Shown here: in pieces, positions 44,201 to 52,956 of the stretch
How the letters are laid out: each line of letters begins with the position of its first letter
How positions within the stretch are numbered: position 1 is the first letter of the stretch
From: Rhizobium cauense
Lineage (GTDB): Bacteria; Pseudomonadota; Alphaproteobacteria; Rhizobiales; Rhizobiaceae
NCBI RefSeq assembly: GCF_019511525.1
Contig: NZ_JAEUAT010000013.1
Location: 112,501 to 176,500 of the forward strand
Direction of reading: 5' to 3'
Length of the DNA: 64,000 nucleotides
Position numbers and translations under genes: made by a program
Notes under the pieces: model-generated
What the model was told of the DNA's origin: nothing
Database searches by the model: none
What the model saw: only the letters and a program-made list of their open reading frames with translations

Positions 44201-46745
44201 CTGGCAGGTGCACCCCCAGGAGATTGAGGCCCAGGATCGCGTTGGCCACCGCGCCGCTGTTGTCGGATTTGACGACGCACAGCTCGACTATGACGCGGTA
44301 GATCGCTGCCTTGTCCACGTCGGTGGTTCGTCTTCGGAGAAGGTCCTCAATCAACAGCTCAGCCCTTCGGATGTCCCCGCCCAGGAACATGCACTCGACG
44401 TGTTCCAGTGCGAGTGCGAATGCAAGCTCGTAGTCCGACCTCCAGCCCATTTCACCAAGCTGCGAGATCCCCTGCGTGAGGTAGCCAGAGGCCGCGGAGT
44501 AGGCCGCGGCTGCTTTTGCTTTTCGACCCGCCCTAAGATTGAGTGAAGCAACCGTTGCTCTCTCGGCCTGGGACGCACGCCCCGCCTCCCCCCGATTGAA
44601 CTGGCTGACGATCTCGAAGATGTCGGCTTCAATTTCCTCCTCGCCGAGCGTCGCTAGCAGTCGCGAACCTATTGCCCAGTGCGTCCTACCTCTCTCCTGC
44701 TCCGGGATCGTGGAATAGGCCGCCTCGTGGACCCGGTCATGTGCAAACGAGTAGGCATCCTCGCTCTGGAAAAGCAGACCTGCCCGAAAGGCTTCATTTA
44801 AAAGAGTGTGAGTCTCATTCCTTGAGAAATCGGTCATTCGCTGAAACGTCGCGATCTTGACGTTGCTGCCAATGCCGGCGAGTTGCTTCAGAGCCCTCTG
44901 TGATCCATCGGACAGGCGGCTAAGGCGTTCAACCATCAAGTCGACCACGCCCCCGCTCACATACTTTGACTGGATGCGGTTTATGTCCCATCGCCACCCG
45001 GGCAGCGCGGCGTCGTAGTGAAGCAGGCCGTCATCCGCCAGCGAGGCAACGAACTGGGTCGTGAAGAACGGGTTGCCCGCAGTCTTCGCGTAGACGACCT
45101 CGGAAAAAGGCTTCACTCTCTCCGTGTCATCTCCCAGGGCATCGGCGATCATCCGGGCGACATCGTCGGAGCCAACGCCCCGCAGAACTATCTCATCGAT
45201 GCTGATGTCCGAGCGCCGGACCGCATCGAGACGGGCCGACAGCGGATGATCCGGCCCCACTTCGTTGTCACGGTACGCACCAACCAGCAGAAGACTTCCC
45301 ACCTCCGTCTCATTCACCAAGCTTCCGAAAATGTCCAAGGTAGCGGGGTCAAGCCATTGCAGGTCATCGAGGAACAGCACGAGCGGGTGCTCTGGACGAG
45401 CGAACACGCCGATCAAGTGTTGGAACACCACTCGGAAGCGCCTCTGAGCCTCAGGTCCTGAAAGATCCGGTACCGGCGGCTGTTCTCCGATTATATGCAC
45501 AAGCTCCGGGATCAAGTTCGACATCAAGCGGCCATTGAAGCCAAGAGCTTCGGACAGGGCGCCGCGCCATTGCGCTAGTTCGACGTCGCTCTTGCTGAGC
45601 AACTGCCTGATCAGTCCCTGGAAAGCTTGAGCAAGGGTCGCATAGGGAATGTCCCGCTTGTATTGATCGAACTTGCCAACCGCAAACAGGCCGCGAGCAG
45701 ACACCAGGGATTTGTGGAGTTCGTTTACCACCGACGACTTGCCGATGCCTGAGAAGCCAGACACCAGCACAAGTCCGCGGGCTCCTGTATTTACGACTCG
45801 GTCGAATGCGCCTGCAAGTTGCTCGACTTCGCGCTCCCGACCGTAAAGCTTTTCGTGAAAGACCAGGTGATCCGGTCCAGTACCCGCCCCTAACTCGAAG
45901 CCTGAAATAGTCGCATGCGTATCCCATTCCGCTAGGCAGCGCTGAAGGTCTGCCTGAAGCTCCTTAGCTGAGCGGTAACGATCCTCGGCCGCCTTGGCCA
46001 GCAGCTTCATGACCACAGAGGAAAGCTGCGCGGGTATATCCGGCCGCCTGTCGATGACGGGTGGCGGCTGCCGCGCGACGTGGCAGTGGATCCACTCCAT
46101 CGGATCCTCGGCTGAGAAGGGCAGCTTGCCAGTCAGCGCTTCGTAGAAGGTGACACCAAGTGCGTAGAGGTCACTGCGTGCGTCGATTGACCGGTTCATT
46201 CGACCAGTCTGTTCGGGCGCCATATATGCAAAGGTCCCCGCTATGACCTCCGGCGGCGCAGGTGTCTGGCGCTCTCTCGGAACTCGCGACGCGATACCAA
46301 ATCCAGTCAGCCACGCCCGATCTTGCGAGGAGGAGACGAGAATGTTGGCGGGCTTGATATCCTTATGTAGCAGGCCGGCTTCGTGGACGCTCGCCACAGT
46401 GCGCGAGATTGCTATGGCGAGGCGCAGAAATGAACCCACTTCCAGCCGCGCACCGAGCACATGCTTAAGGCTATGTCCGACAGGATCCTCGAGCAGAAGG
46501 ATGGTGACCCCATTCGCGTCCGAAAGCCGCGAAGGAAGGACAGCCCAGGCACTGTCGAGATGAGGTGCGAGGCCGTGCTCGTTGATGAGACGCGAAGTCA
46601 TCTCGCGCGATGGGTGGTCGTCGACCGGGCCAACCGCCAGAAAGGGTCTCTCGCCGTTGATCCGGAGGACGATCCGTTCCCCGTCCTCTATCAGGACCTC
46701 GGCACTTGCTCTCCAGTCATCACTGATCCAATGCGGCAGACTCAT
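41211..46745 (-). CDS. Trifunctional Ser/Thr-kinase-like / ATPase / sensor histidine kinase
   Basis: An 1844-residue multidomain protein. Residues 1-275: Ser/Thr kinase fold with HKDIKPAN (127-134) and MAPEQ (175-179), but the DFG aspartate is Gly (GFG, 148-150) and neither a glycine loop nor the VAIK lysine is evident, so it may be a pseudokinase. About 290-600: AAA-type ATPase with GFSGIGKSS (330-338) and LFLDDLQWLD. About 600-1280: helical repeats. About 1290-1440: GAF. About 1455-1590: PAS. C-terminal histidine kinase with phospho-His at 1624 (SHDVMQP), N box near 1737 and DTGPG at 1774-1778. No membrane segments, so a cytoplasmic sensor. The ATG follows GGGGGA. Confidence 0.92.
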   Translation of the reverse strand: MSLPHWISDDWRASAEVLIEDGERIVLRINGERPFLAVGPVDDHPSREMTSRLINEHGLAPHLDSAWAVLPSRLSDANGVTILLLEDPVGHSLKHVLGARLEVGSFLRLAIAISRTVASVHEAGLLHKDIKPANILVSSSQDRAWLTGFGIASRVPRERQTPAPPEVIAGTFAYMAPEQTGRMNRSIDARSDLYALGVTFYEALTGKLPFSAEDPMEWIHCHVARQPPPVIDRRPDIPAQLSSVVMKLLAKAAEDRYRSAKELQADLQRCLAEWDTHATISGFELGAGTGPDHLVFHEKLYGREREVEQLAGAFDRVVNTGARGLVLVSGFSGIGKSSVVNELHKSLVSARGLFAVGKFDQYKRDIPYATLAQAFQGLIRQLLSKSDVELAQWRGALSEALGFNGRLMSNLIPELVHIIGEQPPVPDLSGPEAQRRFRVVFQHLIGVFARPEHPLVLFLDDLQWLDPATLDIFGSLVNETEVGSLLLVGAYRDNEVGPDHPLSARLDAVRRSDISIDEIVLRGVGSDDVARMIADALGDDTERVKPFSEVVYAKTAGNPFFTTQFVASLADDGLLHYDAALPGWRWDINRIQSKYVSGGVVDLMVERLSRLSDGSQRALKQLAGIGSNVKIATFQRMTDFSRNETHTLLNEAFRAGLLFQSEDAYSFAHDRVHEAAYSTIPEQERGRTHWAIGSRLLATLGEEEIEADIFEIVSQFNRGEAGRASQAERATVASLNLRAGRKAKAAAAYSAASGYLTQGISQLGEMGWRSDYELAFALALEHVECMFLGGDIRRAELLIEDLLRRRTTDVDKAAIYRVIVELCVVKSDNSGAVANAILGLNLLGVHLPAFPSWEDVQREYDMIWENLDGRSIESFADLPAMTDPKALAAVRLLAEMQPPAYFSNFNMTILVICRMINLCLERGAASTSAQGLVMLGYVMGPAFGRYADGYRIAKLAGRLAAERNVTVDLARVNHLTGLAAAWTEPLPAVLGWLRPAFRGGVEAGDLYYACFEAAVIVLHVFLSGENLKDVDEECEQALEFARRTGFRAGADLIVATERAIASLRGRTSGLASYDSDGFDEQAFEEDLASTQNSVVMWWYWTRKAMLYTLAENFEAALDAVAKVRSNPAIRNMQIEQLDCYYFSALALAAVIKDETSTEERAGMLEEIRQQHAQLESWAKHARSPSFEDKHILVAAEIARLEGMEGEAQRLYDESIRVARLNGFTQYEAIANETAARFHAARGAKRFARTYLLEARACYARWGADAKVRQLEERYADFYDESASRLSTGTTVAAVEHLDLATVIKVAQSVSGEIVLERLVDTLMRTALEHAGAGRAVLVLGNATGHAVEAEAQMTADGVVVKHRADARTPVELPETVVQYVLRTRETMILDNALADSAFSSDQYIRRHRVRSLLALPLVNQGKLLGLLHLENNLAANAFTQNRLAILKLIASHAAIALENTRLYRDLKERESRIRRLVDANIIGVFMWTLDGEIFEANDSFLQMVGFEREDLAAGRLRWTDLSPPDEWATDAKVVEEVKTTGVATPWEKEFLRKDGSRVPVLIGAAAFGDTEFESGVSYILDLTARKHAEDAARASDRRYRELQSELAHANRVAVAGQLSAAISHDVMQPLVGVVTSGSAGLNWLKADPPDLDAARRALERVVSEGHRAGEVLERTRALVKKSPPKAEIIDINGIITETASLIAAEAHQKDVSIQIKLDESLPQILADRVQVQQVILNLSVNAIEAMANHVDGSSKSLTIVSGRSDNSISVAVHDTGPGISPDIRNKVFDAFYSTKTQGMGMGLAISKTIAASHGGRLWVTANEPHGATFWLSLPVGADKANPAP

Positions 46746-46870
46746 CGTTCCCCCTTCTGGCGTCGCCTCGCACTTTCGATCTGTGAGAATAAGTTACCTT
46801 CGCTCTTTGCGGGTATCCAGCCTGTACGCCATAGCCGCCGATATGGAGGTCATTGAAATCGTTCGGTGGC

Positions 46871-46884
46871 TGATTGTCAACAAT
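46871..46884. promoter_or_regulatory. Second candidate GntR operator, in front of the giant kinase
   Basis: GATTGT-CA-ACAATC with flanking TG. Its 13-base TGATTGTCAACAA also occurs, on the opposite strand, in the site at 47667-47683 next to the gntR start. It lies 126 bp upstream of the kinase ATG. Confidence 0.6.
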
Positions 46885-46959
46885 CGACCAGTTGCAATGG
46901 ATCGCGTTAAGAGCGAACTATGCCGCTCGTTTTCTCCACCTAGGGACACCTAGCGCGAC

Positions 46960-47646
46960 CTAAATCTCGCCGAGATGCGGCCAGCGCTCCACGGCATCGC
47001 GCCCTGCCTCGGTGACATTCGACCGAAACACGCTCCCGGCCGCCGCGCCATCTCCTGCGAGCAGCGCGTTTAGAAGGGGTTGGTGCTCGCCAACCAATCT
47101 CGTAACTGCACCGGGAACTTCATTGCCAACCACGATCAACATCTGAATCTGCGCATCGACTCTGTCGTACTGTGTCTGAAGTCGCCGATGGTCGGCGGAA
47201 CTAACCACGATCTTGTGAAACGCAAAATCTGCAATATCCGCCTGCTTCACGTCCAGCCGACTACACGCTTCCTTGAGATCTTCGAACGCTCGTAAGATCA
47301 TCGCAGGGTCGAGCGATCCACGGCCGATTGCGTCGGCCACTATTTCCGCCGCCAGACCCTCTAGCGCTGCTCGAAGAGTGTAAAGCTCCCAGGCATCCTT
47401 CGCGGAAAATCCGGTAACCTCCCAGGAGGCATAAGGACGCTGGCTTACCAAACCCTCGGTAAGAAGCTTCTGCAAGGCCGACCGCACAGTACCCCTCGAT
47501 ATTCCCAGCATCCCGGAGAGCTGAGACTCGGTCAACCGACTTCCTGGTGCGAAACGCCTGGAAACTATAGCTGCGCGCAACTCGTCTGCTGCACGGCTTT
47601 CAAGGCTACGGCGCGTCAGTGCGCGAAGGGGCTGTTCACTTGCCAT
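46960..47646 (-). CDS. GntR-family regulator (FCD type)
   Basis: A 228-residue regulator. Winged HTH: SRAADELRAAIVSRRFAPGSRLTESQLSGMLGISRGTVRSALQKLLTEGLV. The C-terminal FCD ligand domain has the histidine/aspartate residues of a metal-binding pocket (FHKIV, EHQPLL). The ATG at 47646 is used because the HTH follows directly; a TTG ten codons upstream overlaps the operator. Divergent from the HAD gene. FCD regulators commonly sense organic acids and often act as repressors. Confidence 0.9.
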   Translation of the reverse strand: MASEQPLRALTRRSLESRAADELRAAIVSRRFAPGSRLTESQLSGMLGISRGTVRSALQKLLTEGLVSQRPYASWEVTGFSAKDAWELYTLRAALEGLAAEIVADAIGRGSLDPAMILRAFEDLKEACSRLDVKQADIADFAFHKIVVSSADHRRLQTQYDRVDAQIQMLIVVGNEVPGAVTRLVGEHQPLLNALLAGDGAAAGSVFRSNVTEAGRDAVERWPHLGEI

Positions 47647-47666
47647 TCCATGAATATGAAGCACGG

Positions 47667-47683
47667 TTGTTGACAATCAACAA
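47667..47683. promoter_or_regulatory. Candidate GntR operator between gntR and the HAD gene
   Basis: TTGTTGA-CAA-TCAACAA, a 7-bp perfect inverted repeat with a 3-nt spacer. It lies 21 bp upstream of the gntR ATG and 63 bp upstream of the HAD start, well placed to control both. Confidence 0.65.
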
Positions 47684-47745
47684 AAATAACGCGCCTCCCG
47701 CCATCTATGATATTCCTAACTCATGTGAACCGGAGGAGTTGAGAA

Positions 47746-48441
47746 TTGTTTGGAGACCGGCCCCGTTGGCTGACGTTCGACTGCTACGGAACCTTGATTC
47801 AGTGGGATCAGGGATTGCTCGCAGCAATGGACCGGATCCTTGCGAGTAAGGAGCAGCGCGTCGACCGCGATGCTTTCATCGCGGCTTACGATCGCCTCGA
47901 GCACGCCATGGAGATGCAGAGGCCGCATCGCACTTTCAGGGAGATCGCATCACGCGCCCTGATCGAGGCCATGGCTGAGTTTTCACTATCGGCCAATCAC
48001 GAAGACGCAGAAATCCTGACCCGTTCGATCGGCCAGATGCCGCCCTTTCCCGAGGTCGTTCCAACTTTGGAGAGACTCAAGAACGCTGGTTTCAAAATCG
48101 CTGTCATATCGAACACCGATGATGCCATCATTTCCGGGAACATCTCGCAGCTCGGCGGAACTATAGACCGAGTTATCACGGCGGAACAGGCGGGTGCTTA
48201 CAAACCGAGTGCGAGAATATTCGAATACGCATGGTCGGCTCTGGGCGCCGGCAAAGAAGAACTCGTGCACATCTGCGCAAGCCCGCAGCTAGACCTCCTA
48301 GCGGCGCGGGAACTTGCCTTCCGGGCGATTTGGGTCGACCGAGGCAAAGGACGCGCACTGCCCTCAGACTATACGCCCGTCGCGACCGTTTCGAAGCTTG
48401 ACGAGGTTTGGACGGTACTAAGGGAGAGCGGCTGGATCTGA
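47746..48441 (+). CDS. HAD-family type II dehalogenase-like hydrolase
   Basis: A 231-residue HAD hydrolase. Motif I is WLTFDCYGTL (nucleophilic Asp), motif II VISNTDD, motif III Lys in GAYKPS, and motif IV-like ICASPQLDLLAARELAF. This matches (S)-2-haloacid dehalogenases, though phosphatases share the fold. The start is a TTG at 47746, 7 nt after GGAGGAG. Probably controlled by the divergent GntR regulator. It converges with the nitrilase gene, overlapping it by 24 bp at the 3' ends. Confidence 0.85.
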   Translation: MFGDRPRWLTFDCYGTLIQWDQGLLAAMDRILASKEQRVDRDAFIAAYDRLEHAMEMQRPHRTFREIASRALIEAMAEFSLSANHEDAEILTRSIGQMPPFPEVVPTLERLKNAGFKIAVISNTDDAIISGNISQLGGTIDRVITAEQAGAYKPSARIFEYAWSALGAGKEELVHICASPQLDLLAARELAFRAIWVDRGKGRALPSDYTPVATVSKLDEVWTVLRESGWI

Positions 48442-49233
48442 GATAGGATCCAGTCCGGCAACGAACTCTTCGCTTACGTAAGCGGGATACTCCGCCTTGG
48501 CCGCATTCGCAACGCTCTCGTCAATGTCAATTACGACTATCGGATCGACGGGTGAAGTCGCAGCCAATAGCTTCCCCGCCGGGTCAATCGCAAATCCGCC
48601 CCCACCAAACATCCCGCTTCGGGCCATGCTGCTTACTCGGTTCGAGCTCACAACGTAGGCGCCTGCAGAAACCGCCGCCATGATCCCGGCTGCATGCCAG
48701 AGGACGCTATTGCTTCCCGTCGCGCGTGGACTGGCAATTAGTTGAGCGCCACGTTGGCCAAGCAACTTCGCGTATCTTGTGAACATCAGTTCAGTGCATA
48801 GAAGCGCGCCAACTGATGTCTCTCCGCTTTGCTGAGGCTCGAAGCCCGGATGAAAGGGCTCGAACCATGTCGCCTCCTCCCACCCTGGCTCCGCTGGGAA
48901 CAGGTGCTTCTGGTGCAGGAAGCGATAGGTCCCGTCCTCGAGAATGAATGCCTCGTTTGCGAGAACGTCTGGACCCATTACTGGTCTGGAAGAAACAATG
49001 GTTCGGGCATTCAGGGCGGCCAGCGCATCAAGCCCGTCCTCGTGCACCTGGACCCAATCCTCAGCCAGTCGACGCGAAAAGTCCCTGGTCTTCGGCAACC
49101 AGCTCCCAAACGGCATCTCGTTCGTCACAAGGATGTCGGGACGAAGGTCATTGATGCGATTTACTATGCGAGACCACGTCTCCGTTCCTGGCAGCAGGCC
49201 GTCTGCCCATTCAACTACCGCTATTCGAGTCAT
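48418..49233 (-). CDS. Carbon-nitrogen hydrolase (nitrilase superfamily)
   Basis: A 271-residue member of the nitrilase/amidase superfamily. The catalytic triad is visible: Glu in VTNEMPFG, Lys in LHQKHLFP and Cys in ALLCTELMF. MFGGGGFAIDPAGKLLA is the typical C-terminal sandwich block. It hydrolyses an amide or nitrile (exact substrate unknown). Its 3' end overlaps the convergent HAD gene by 24 bp. Confidence 0.88.
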   Translation of the reverse strand: MTRIAVVEWADGLLPGTETWSRIVNRINDLRPDILVTNEMPFGSWLPKTRDFSRRLAEDWVQVHEDGLDALAALNARTIVSSRPVMGPDVLANEAFILEDGTYRFLHQKHLFPAEPGWEEATWFEPFHPGFEPQQSGETSVGALLCTELMFTRYAKLLGQRGAQLIASPRATGSNSVLWHAAGIMAAVSAGAYVVSSNRVSSMARSGMFGGGGFAIDPAGKLLAATSPVDPIVVIDIDESVANAAKAEYPAYVSEEFVAGLDPISDPAALP

Positions 49234-49278
49234 CTGTCCTCCCGAAGGCTCCGTCCAATTTTCACGCTATCGGCCGGC

Positions 49279-49545
49279 CTACTGCAGCCGAGCAATCAAG
49301 GTCTGCAGCTCACCGATCGAGTCCACCAACTGCGCTGCCGTACGCCGCGCTGCCGCGAAATCCAGATCTTCATTGTCGAACCATTTCAGATTTGCATGAG
49401 CTCTCAGGGAGAGTGCGGTCAGACACAGATTAACTTCGTGGAGTTCGGACGATAGTCCGTCGGGTGGCTGCAGGTGGGGTTCCACATTTCGCTCCGCACC
49501 TCTCACGTCCGGTATCGAGTCGCGATTGTTATTTAGCTCAGGCAT
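49279..49545 (-). CDS. Small hypothetical protein
   Basis: An 88-residue protein. The ATG at 49545 follows AAGGG, inside the tail of the MDR gene it may be coupled to. The C-terminal half is helical (DFAAARRTAAQLVDSIGELQTLIARLQ). No family recognised. Confidence 0.5.
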   Translation of the reverse strand: MPELNNNRDSIPDVRGAERNVEPHLQPPDGLSSELHEVNLCLTALSLRAHANLKWFDNEDLDFAAARRTAAQLVDSIGELQTLIARLQ

Positions 49546-49549
49546 GAAC

Positions 49550-50551
49550 CTACCCTTCCGGAAGCTCAATGACGACTTTGCCAAAGGGGCCACGCCGCAA
49601 ATGATGAAACGCCTCGGCCGCGTCAGCGAAGGGGTACACGGCGTCGATGACGGGTTTAATGCCGAGGTGGTCGATCGCCCGGATCATGTCTTCTTCTGCA
49701 CGACGATGCCCCACCCCGATAGCGATAATCTGAGCTCGCTTGTAAAGCATCGGCAGAATTGGAGCCCGGAGTTCCGTTTCCCCCAGCACCCCTATGAGTG
49801 AGATTCTACCTCCGAACGCCAGGGCCGATACGGATCTCGCAATGTTGTCGCCGCCGGACATCTCGACGATGTGCGAAGCCCCTGCGCCGCCCGTAAGCTC
49901 CAGCACCGCTTCGTGCCAATCCGGAACTGCGATCCGATCGACGGCGTCGTCGGCACCTAGGCTTCGGGCTCTCGCCGCCTTGTAGTCGTTGCTTGTCACC
50001 ACGATCGTCCGCGCGCCGTGCGCCTTTGCGAACTGGAGCGCGAACAGAGATACACCTCCAGTCCCCTGGATAACCACGGTGTCGCCTGCCTTAACCCCTC
50101 CCAATTCGATCAGGGCGAACCAAGCAGTCAAACCAGCCACGGGCAGCGTACTCGCCTCCACGTGCGACAAGGAAGCAGGCGCAAGTACCAGATTCTCCTC
50201 GGGCACCACAACGTATTCAGCCAGTCTGCCCAGAATGGCTACGCTGTTTGTTTCCCTCGGCGGCGCCGGGCCGTCGATCCAGTTCATGGTGTCGGCAGAA
50301 ATGACAGACGCGCCAATTTGAAACCTTCTGGTGGAAGGGCCAAGCCCCACCACCTCCCCCGACATGTCGGAGCCCGGCACAATCCTTTCGTCCGGGGGGG
50401 CGGGAAAAACCCCGTCGAGCATGGCCACGTCGCGGTAGTTCAGGGAGAGCGCTCTAACCCTCACGAGCACCTCGCCTGCGCCGGGCACCGGCCTCTCGAC
50501 ATCACAGATCGCAAGATTGCCCTGACCGGGCACATATTCCCAGCGTTTCAT
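49550..50551 (-). CDS. Zinc-independent MDR alcohol dehydrogenase / quinone oxidoreductase-like
   Basis: A 333-residue MDR oxidoreductase with the N-terminal GroES-like domain (GAGEVLVRVRALSLNYRDVAML) and the Rossmann domain (AGDTVVIQGTGGVSLFALQFAKAHG, near 165-190). Catalytic and structural zinc ligands (Cys/His pairs of the ADH type) are not evident. Reduces or oxidises a small molecule with NADP(H). The ATG at 50551 follows AAGGAG. It is 10 nt downstream of a second MDR gene, forming an operon. Confidence 0.85.
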   Translation of the reverse strand: MKRWEYVPGQGNLAICDVERPVPGAGEVLVRVRALSLNYRDVAMLDGVFPAPPDERIVPGSDMSGEVVGLGPSTRRFQIGASVISADTMNWIDGPAPPRETNSVAILGRLAEYVVVPEENLVLAPASLSHVEASTLPVAGLTAWFALIELGGVKAGDTVVIQGTGGVSLFALQFAKAHGARTIVVTSNDYKAARARSLGADDAVDRIAVPDWHEAVLELTGGAGASHIVEMSGGDNIARSVSALAFGGRISLIGVLGETELRAPILPMLYKRAQIIAIGVGHRRAEEDMIRAIDHLGIKPVIDAVYPFADAAEAFHHLRRGPFGKVVIELPEG

Positions 50552-50561
50552 CCTTGGCTCC

Positions 50562-51587
50562 TTAGATCGAGAGTACAGGTCGTCCGATTGTTTCACCCGC
50601 CTTCAGCGCGCGCTGCGCCTGCGCGACGCCTTCAAACGGCACCACGCGATCGATATGCACCCGGAGATTCCCGGCGTCGACCATCGTTGCGATCTTGTTC
50701 AGAACATCAACCTGACGGAGACGAAGCGCATGGCTACGGCTGATCTGCGGAAGACCAATGTTAACGAAGCCCAACTCCATGTTCTTCCACTCGGCCATAG
50801 CGTTGCCGCCGGCCGGCCAATCCGAGACCACGGTATTGACCAAGCGTCCGTAGTCGGCCGTGTGTTTGAAGCTCTCGGCGAAATTGCTGTGTCCTACGAA
50901 GTCGAAGACAACGTTGGCACCGGGCTCGCCTCGCCACCTCAGCAAGGACTCCTCGACACTCTCTTCCCTGTAATTGATCACCCGCTCGGCACCAAGCTGG
51001 CGGACGAAACTCGCCTTCGCATCCCCCGAGACGGTCGCCGCTATCCTCACCCCCAGAGTATTCAAATACTGGATAGCGATATGACCCAGCCCGCCGGCGC
51101 CTCCATGGACCAGCACGTAGTCGCCAACACGAACGCGCCCCTTGTCGAAGACAGCTTCCCATGCGGTCAAACCGACAACGGGCAGAGCTGCCGCCTCGAC
51201 GAAACCGACGGTCTTTGGCTTAGCGCCAACGTAGTCGCCCCGGACAACTTTGAACTCCGCGTAGCTGCCGGGATTTCCCGCGTAACCGCCATCCACGTAC
51301 CAGACCTCGTCCCCTACCCTGAACTGATCGACGTTCGATCCTACTTCCTCGATCACACCGACACCGTCGATACCGAGGATCGTGGGCGAATGGGTCCCGC
51401 GGCCATCCTCGTCGTAAACAGCCCCGTTCTCCCGGTTCTGCCAGTCCGCAGGGTTGATGCCGCAGGCCTTCACCCGGACGATGACGTCGTTTTCGTCGCG
51501 TAGTCTTGGGCGGTCGACTTCCCGGACCGCAAGAACCTCCGGTCCACCAGGCCGAGTGACCACAAGGGCGCGCATTTTCATAGACAT
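50562..51587 (-). CDS. NADPH:quinone reductase-like MDR oxidoreductase
   Basis: A 341-residue MDR protein: MRALVVTRPGGPEVL at the start, DVIVRVKACGINPADW in the catalytic domain and YVLVHGGAGGLGHIAIQYLNTLG as the NADPH-binding loop. No zinc-ligand set seen. The quinone oxidoreductase/crotonase group reduces quinones or enals. The ATG at 51587 follows AGGA. First of a two-gene MDR operon, a tandem paralogue of the downstream gene. Confidence 0.88.
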   Translation of the reverse strand: MSMKMRALVVTRPGGPEVLAVREVDRPRLRDENDVIVRVKACGINPADWQNRENGAVYDEDGRGTHSPTILGIDGVGVIEEVGSNVDQFRVGDEVWYVDGGYAGNPGSYAEFKVVRGDYVGAKPKTVGFVEAAALPVVGLTAWEAVFDKGRVRVGDYVLVHGGAGGLGHIAIQYLNTLGVRIAATVSGDAKASFVRQLGAERVINYREESVEESLLRWRGEPGANVVFDFVGHSNFAESFKHTADYGRLVNTVVSDWPAGGNAMAEWKNMELGFVNIGLPQISRSHALRLRQVDVLNKIATMVDAGNLRVHIDRVVPFEGVAQAQRALKAGETIGRPVLSI

Positions 51588-51737
51588 CTGTATTTTCCTG
51601 TCGTTTTGCTGGAGCGGAAGTTGCCCGGGTGGGGCTCCTGCTGCCTGTTCGTTAGTCTTCATTGAGGATGCACCGGGGGGTGTTGGACTTGGTCCATCGC
51701 CCGCACCTCTGCCAATCGCCAGGGCGCGTGAGTGGCC

Positions 51738-51927
51738 CTAGCCGCTTATCCATGAGACGCGGTAATGCCCTTCTGAAAAGGCGATCAAGGCCTCTATAGG
51801 CTCGACCACCTTCGCGAGGCCCTCGCCGGCGCCTTCGATCCGACCGTCATGTTGCCTGGTCGATGAAGCGGCGGCCCTTCGCCACCAGGTTGCTAATAGT
51901 GCTCTTGAGGGTTAGCGGGCTTCGCAT
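51738..51927 (-). pseudogene. Small gene with a single-base frameshift
   Basis: A strong AGGAGA site precedes the ATG at 51927, and 26 codons (LTLKSTISNLVAKGRRFIDQ) run to a TGA. The shifted frame continues naturally as DGRIEGAGEGLAKVVEPIEA to a TAG at 51738. Removing one G in the GG near 51853 would join the two into about 62 residues. No family recognised. Confidence 0.5.
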
Positions 51928-52149
51928 TGGATCTCCTTTCCAATGCTATGTAACGACCTTCCTCAGTACTCCTTAGCGCGGATCGTCTCAATTTCTGGCG
52001 CAACCGTCCATTATGGGAATCTGTGACGGACGCGCAGGTGGTGACTTGGCAATACCAATGGATAGGCGTGTCACACCTTGGGCCTATACCGTGGAAGGTC
52101 TCGGTCTCGTAGCTACTGCTGCCCGTGCCGCAAAATTGGAAAGCTGCAG

Positions 52150-52446
52150 ATGCCTACAAAGACGAAACCATTGGTCGAGGTCTCCGTGAAAGGTCGGAAG
52201 AAAAGCATGCCGATCGGCATCATGAATGCGCGGCAGGCCCTCGAGCTTCCAGAACATGGTCGGTTCACGTTCTTGCACCACGACGATGGAACGCCTCGCA
52301 AGGGAGAACATCTCAATCGAGCTGAGTTCAAAGAGGCGTTGTCTAACGACGGCTCGGCAATAGACCGGCGTGCAGCGCCTCCGGAGGACGCGGCACGCGT
52401 GTCATTCGCGGGAGATCGAGACAGCAGTTCCAACCGCGGGCCGTAG
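52150..52446 (+). CDS. Hypothetical protein
   Basis: A 98-residue basic protein (MPTKTKPLVEVSVKGRKK, PEHGRFTFLHHDDGTPRKGEHL). The ATG at 52150 follows GGAAAG at 6 nt. The upstream open frame is not coding. No signal peptide or family; the His-His-Asp-Asp stretch is the only notable motif. Confidence 0.5.
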   Translation: MPTKTKPLVEVSVKGRKKSMPIGIMNARQALELPEHGRFTFLHHDDGTPRKGEHLNRAEFKEALSNDGSAIDRRAAPPEDAARVSFAGDRDSSSNRGP

Positions 52447-52956
52447 GTGGTTCCGACCGGTAGTTGGGGCGGTGTTCGAGACAACCTACGTCATCGGGAA
52501 TCGCGCCTCGTCTGCCGTCTCGAAGGATCGAGATTGCCTCCTTTGGAGCTTCGCTTTCGCCCGCGGAGACTACGGACACTGACTTTCCGTCAGTATGAAT
52601 CAGTCCAACGGACAACAGCGCGCGTCGTCTCGCCAGCTTAGGCTGTCTGCATCCACTAGAAGACGGAGAAACCCCATTTGGAAATCCAACTCATGCCCGC
52701 ACCTGGTGAGGACGCGTAGTATCGGAGATCGGCGTCCGGTTTGGCGCTAGCTACGTGATCTGCCATTTGCCGAACTCGCTTTCCGCGCATGGCAAGGTCC
52801 ATTTTTGCCAGCCGCGCAAGCCTGTCCCTTGCGTTAGCCCCGCAATCATTGCGGATGACCGGGAGCCGGCTGCATCGTTGATCACCTGCTGAAAGAACAC
52901 AGCGAGATTACGCCGACGCTCTCGCCCACCTAATAAAACCAGAAGGAGCGCCATTC
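52447..52956. other. About 500 bp without a gene
   Basis: Precedes the formate dehydrogenase operon and should hold its promoter. I recognise no repeat or regulator site and no convincing frame on either strand. Confidence 0.4.
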
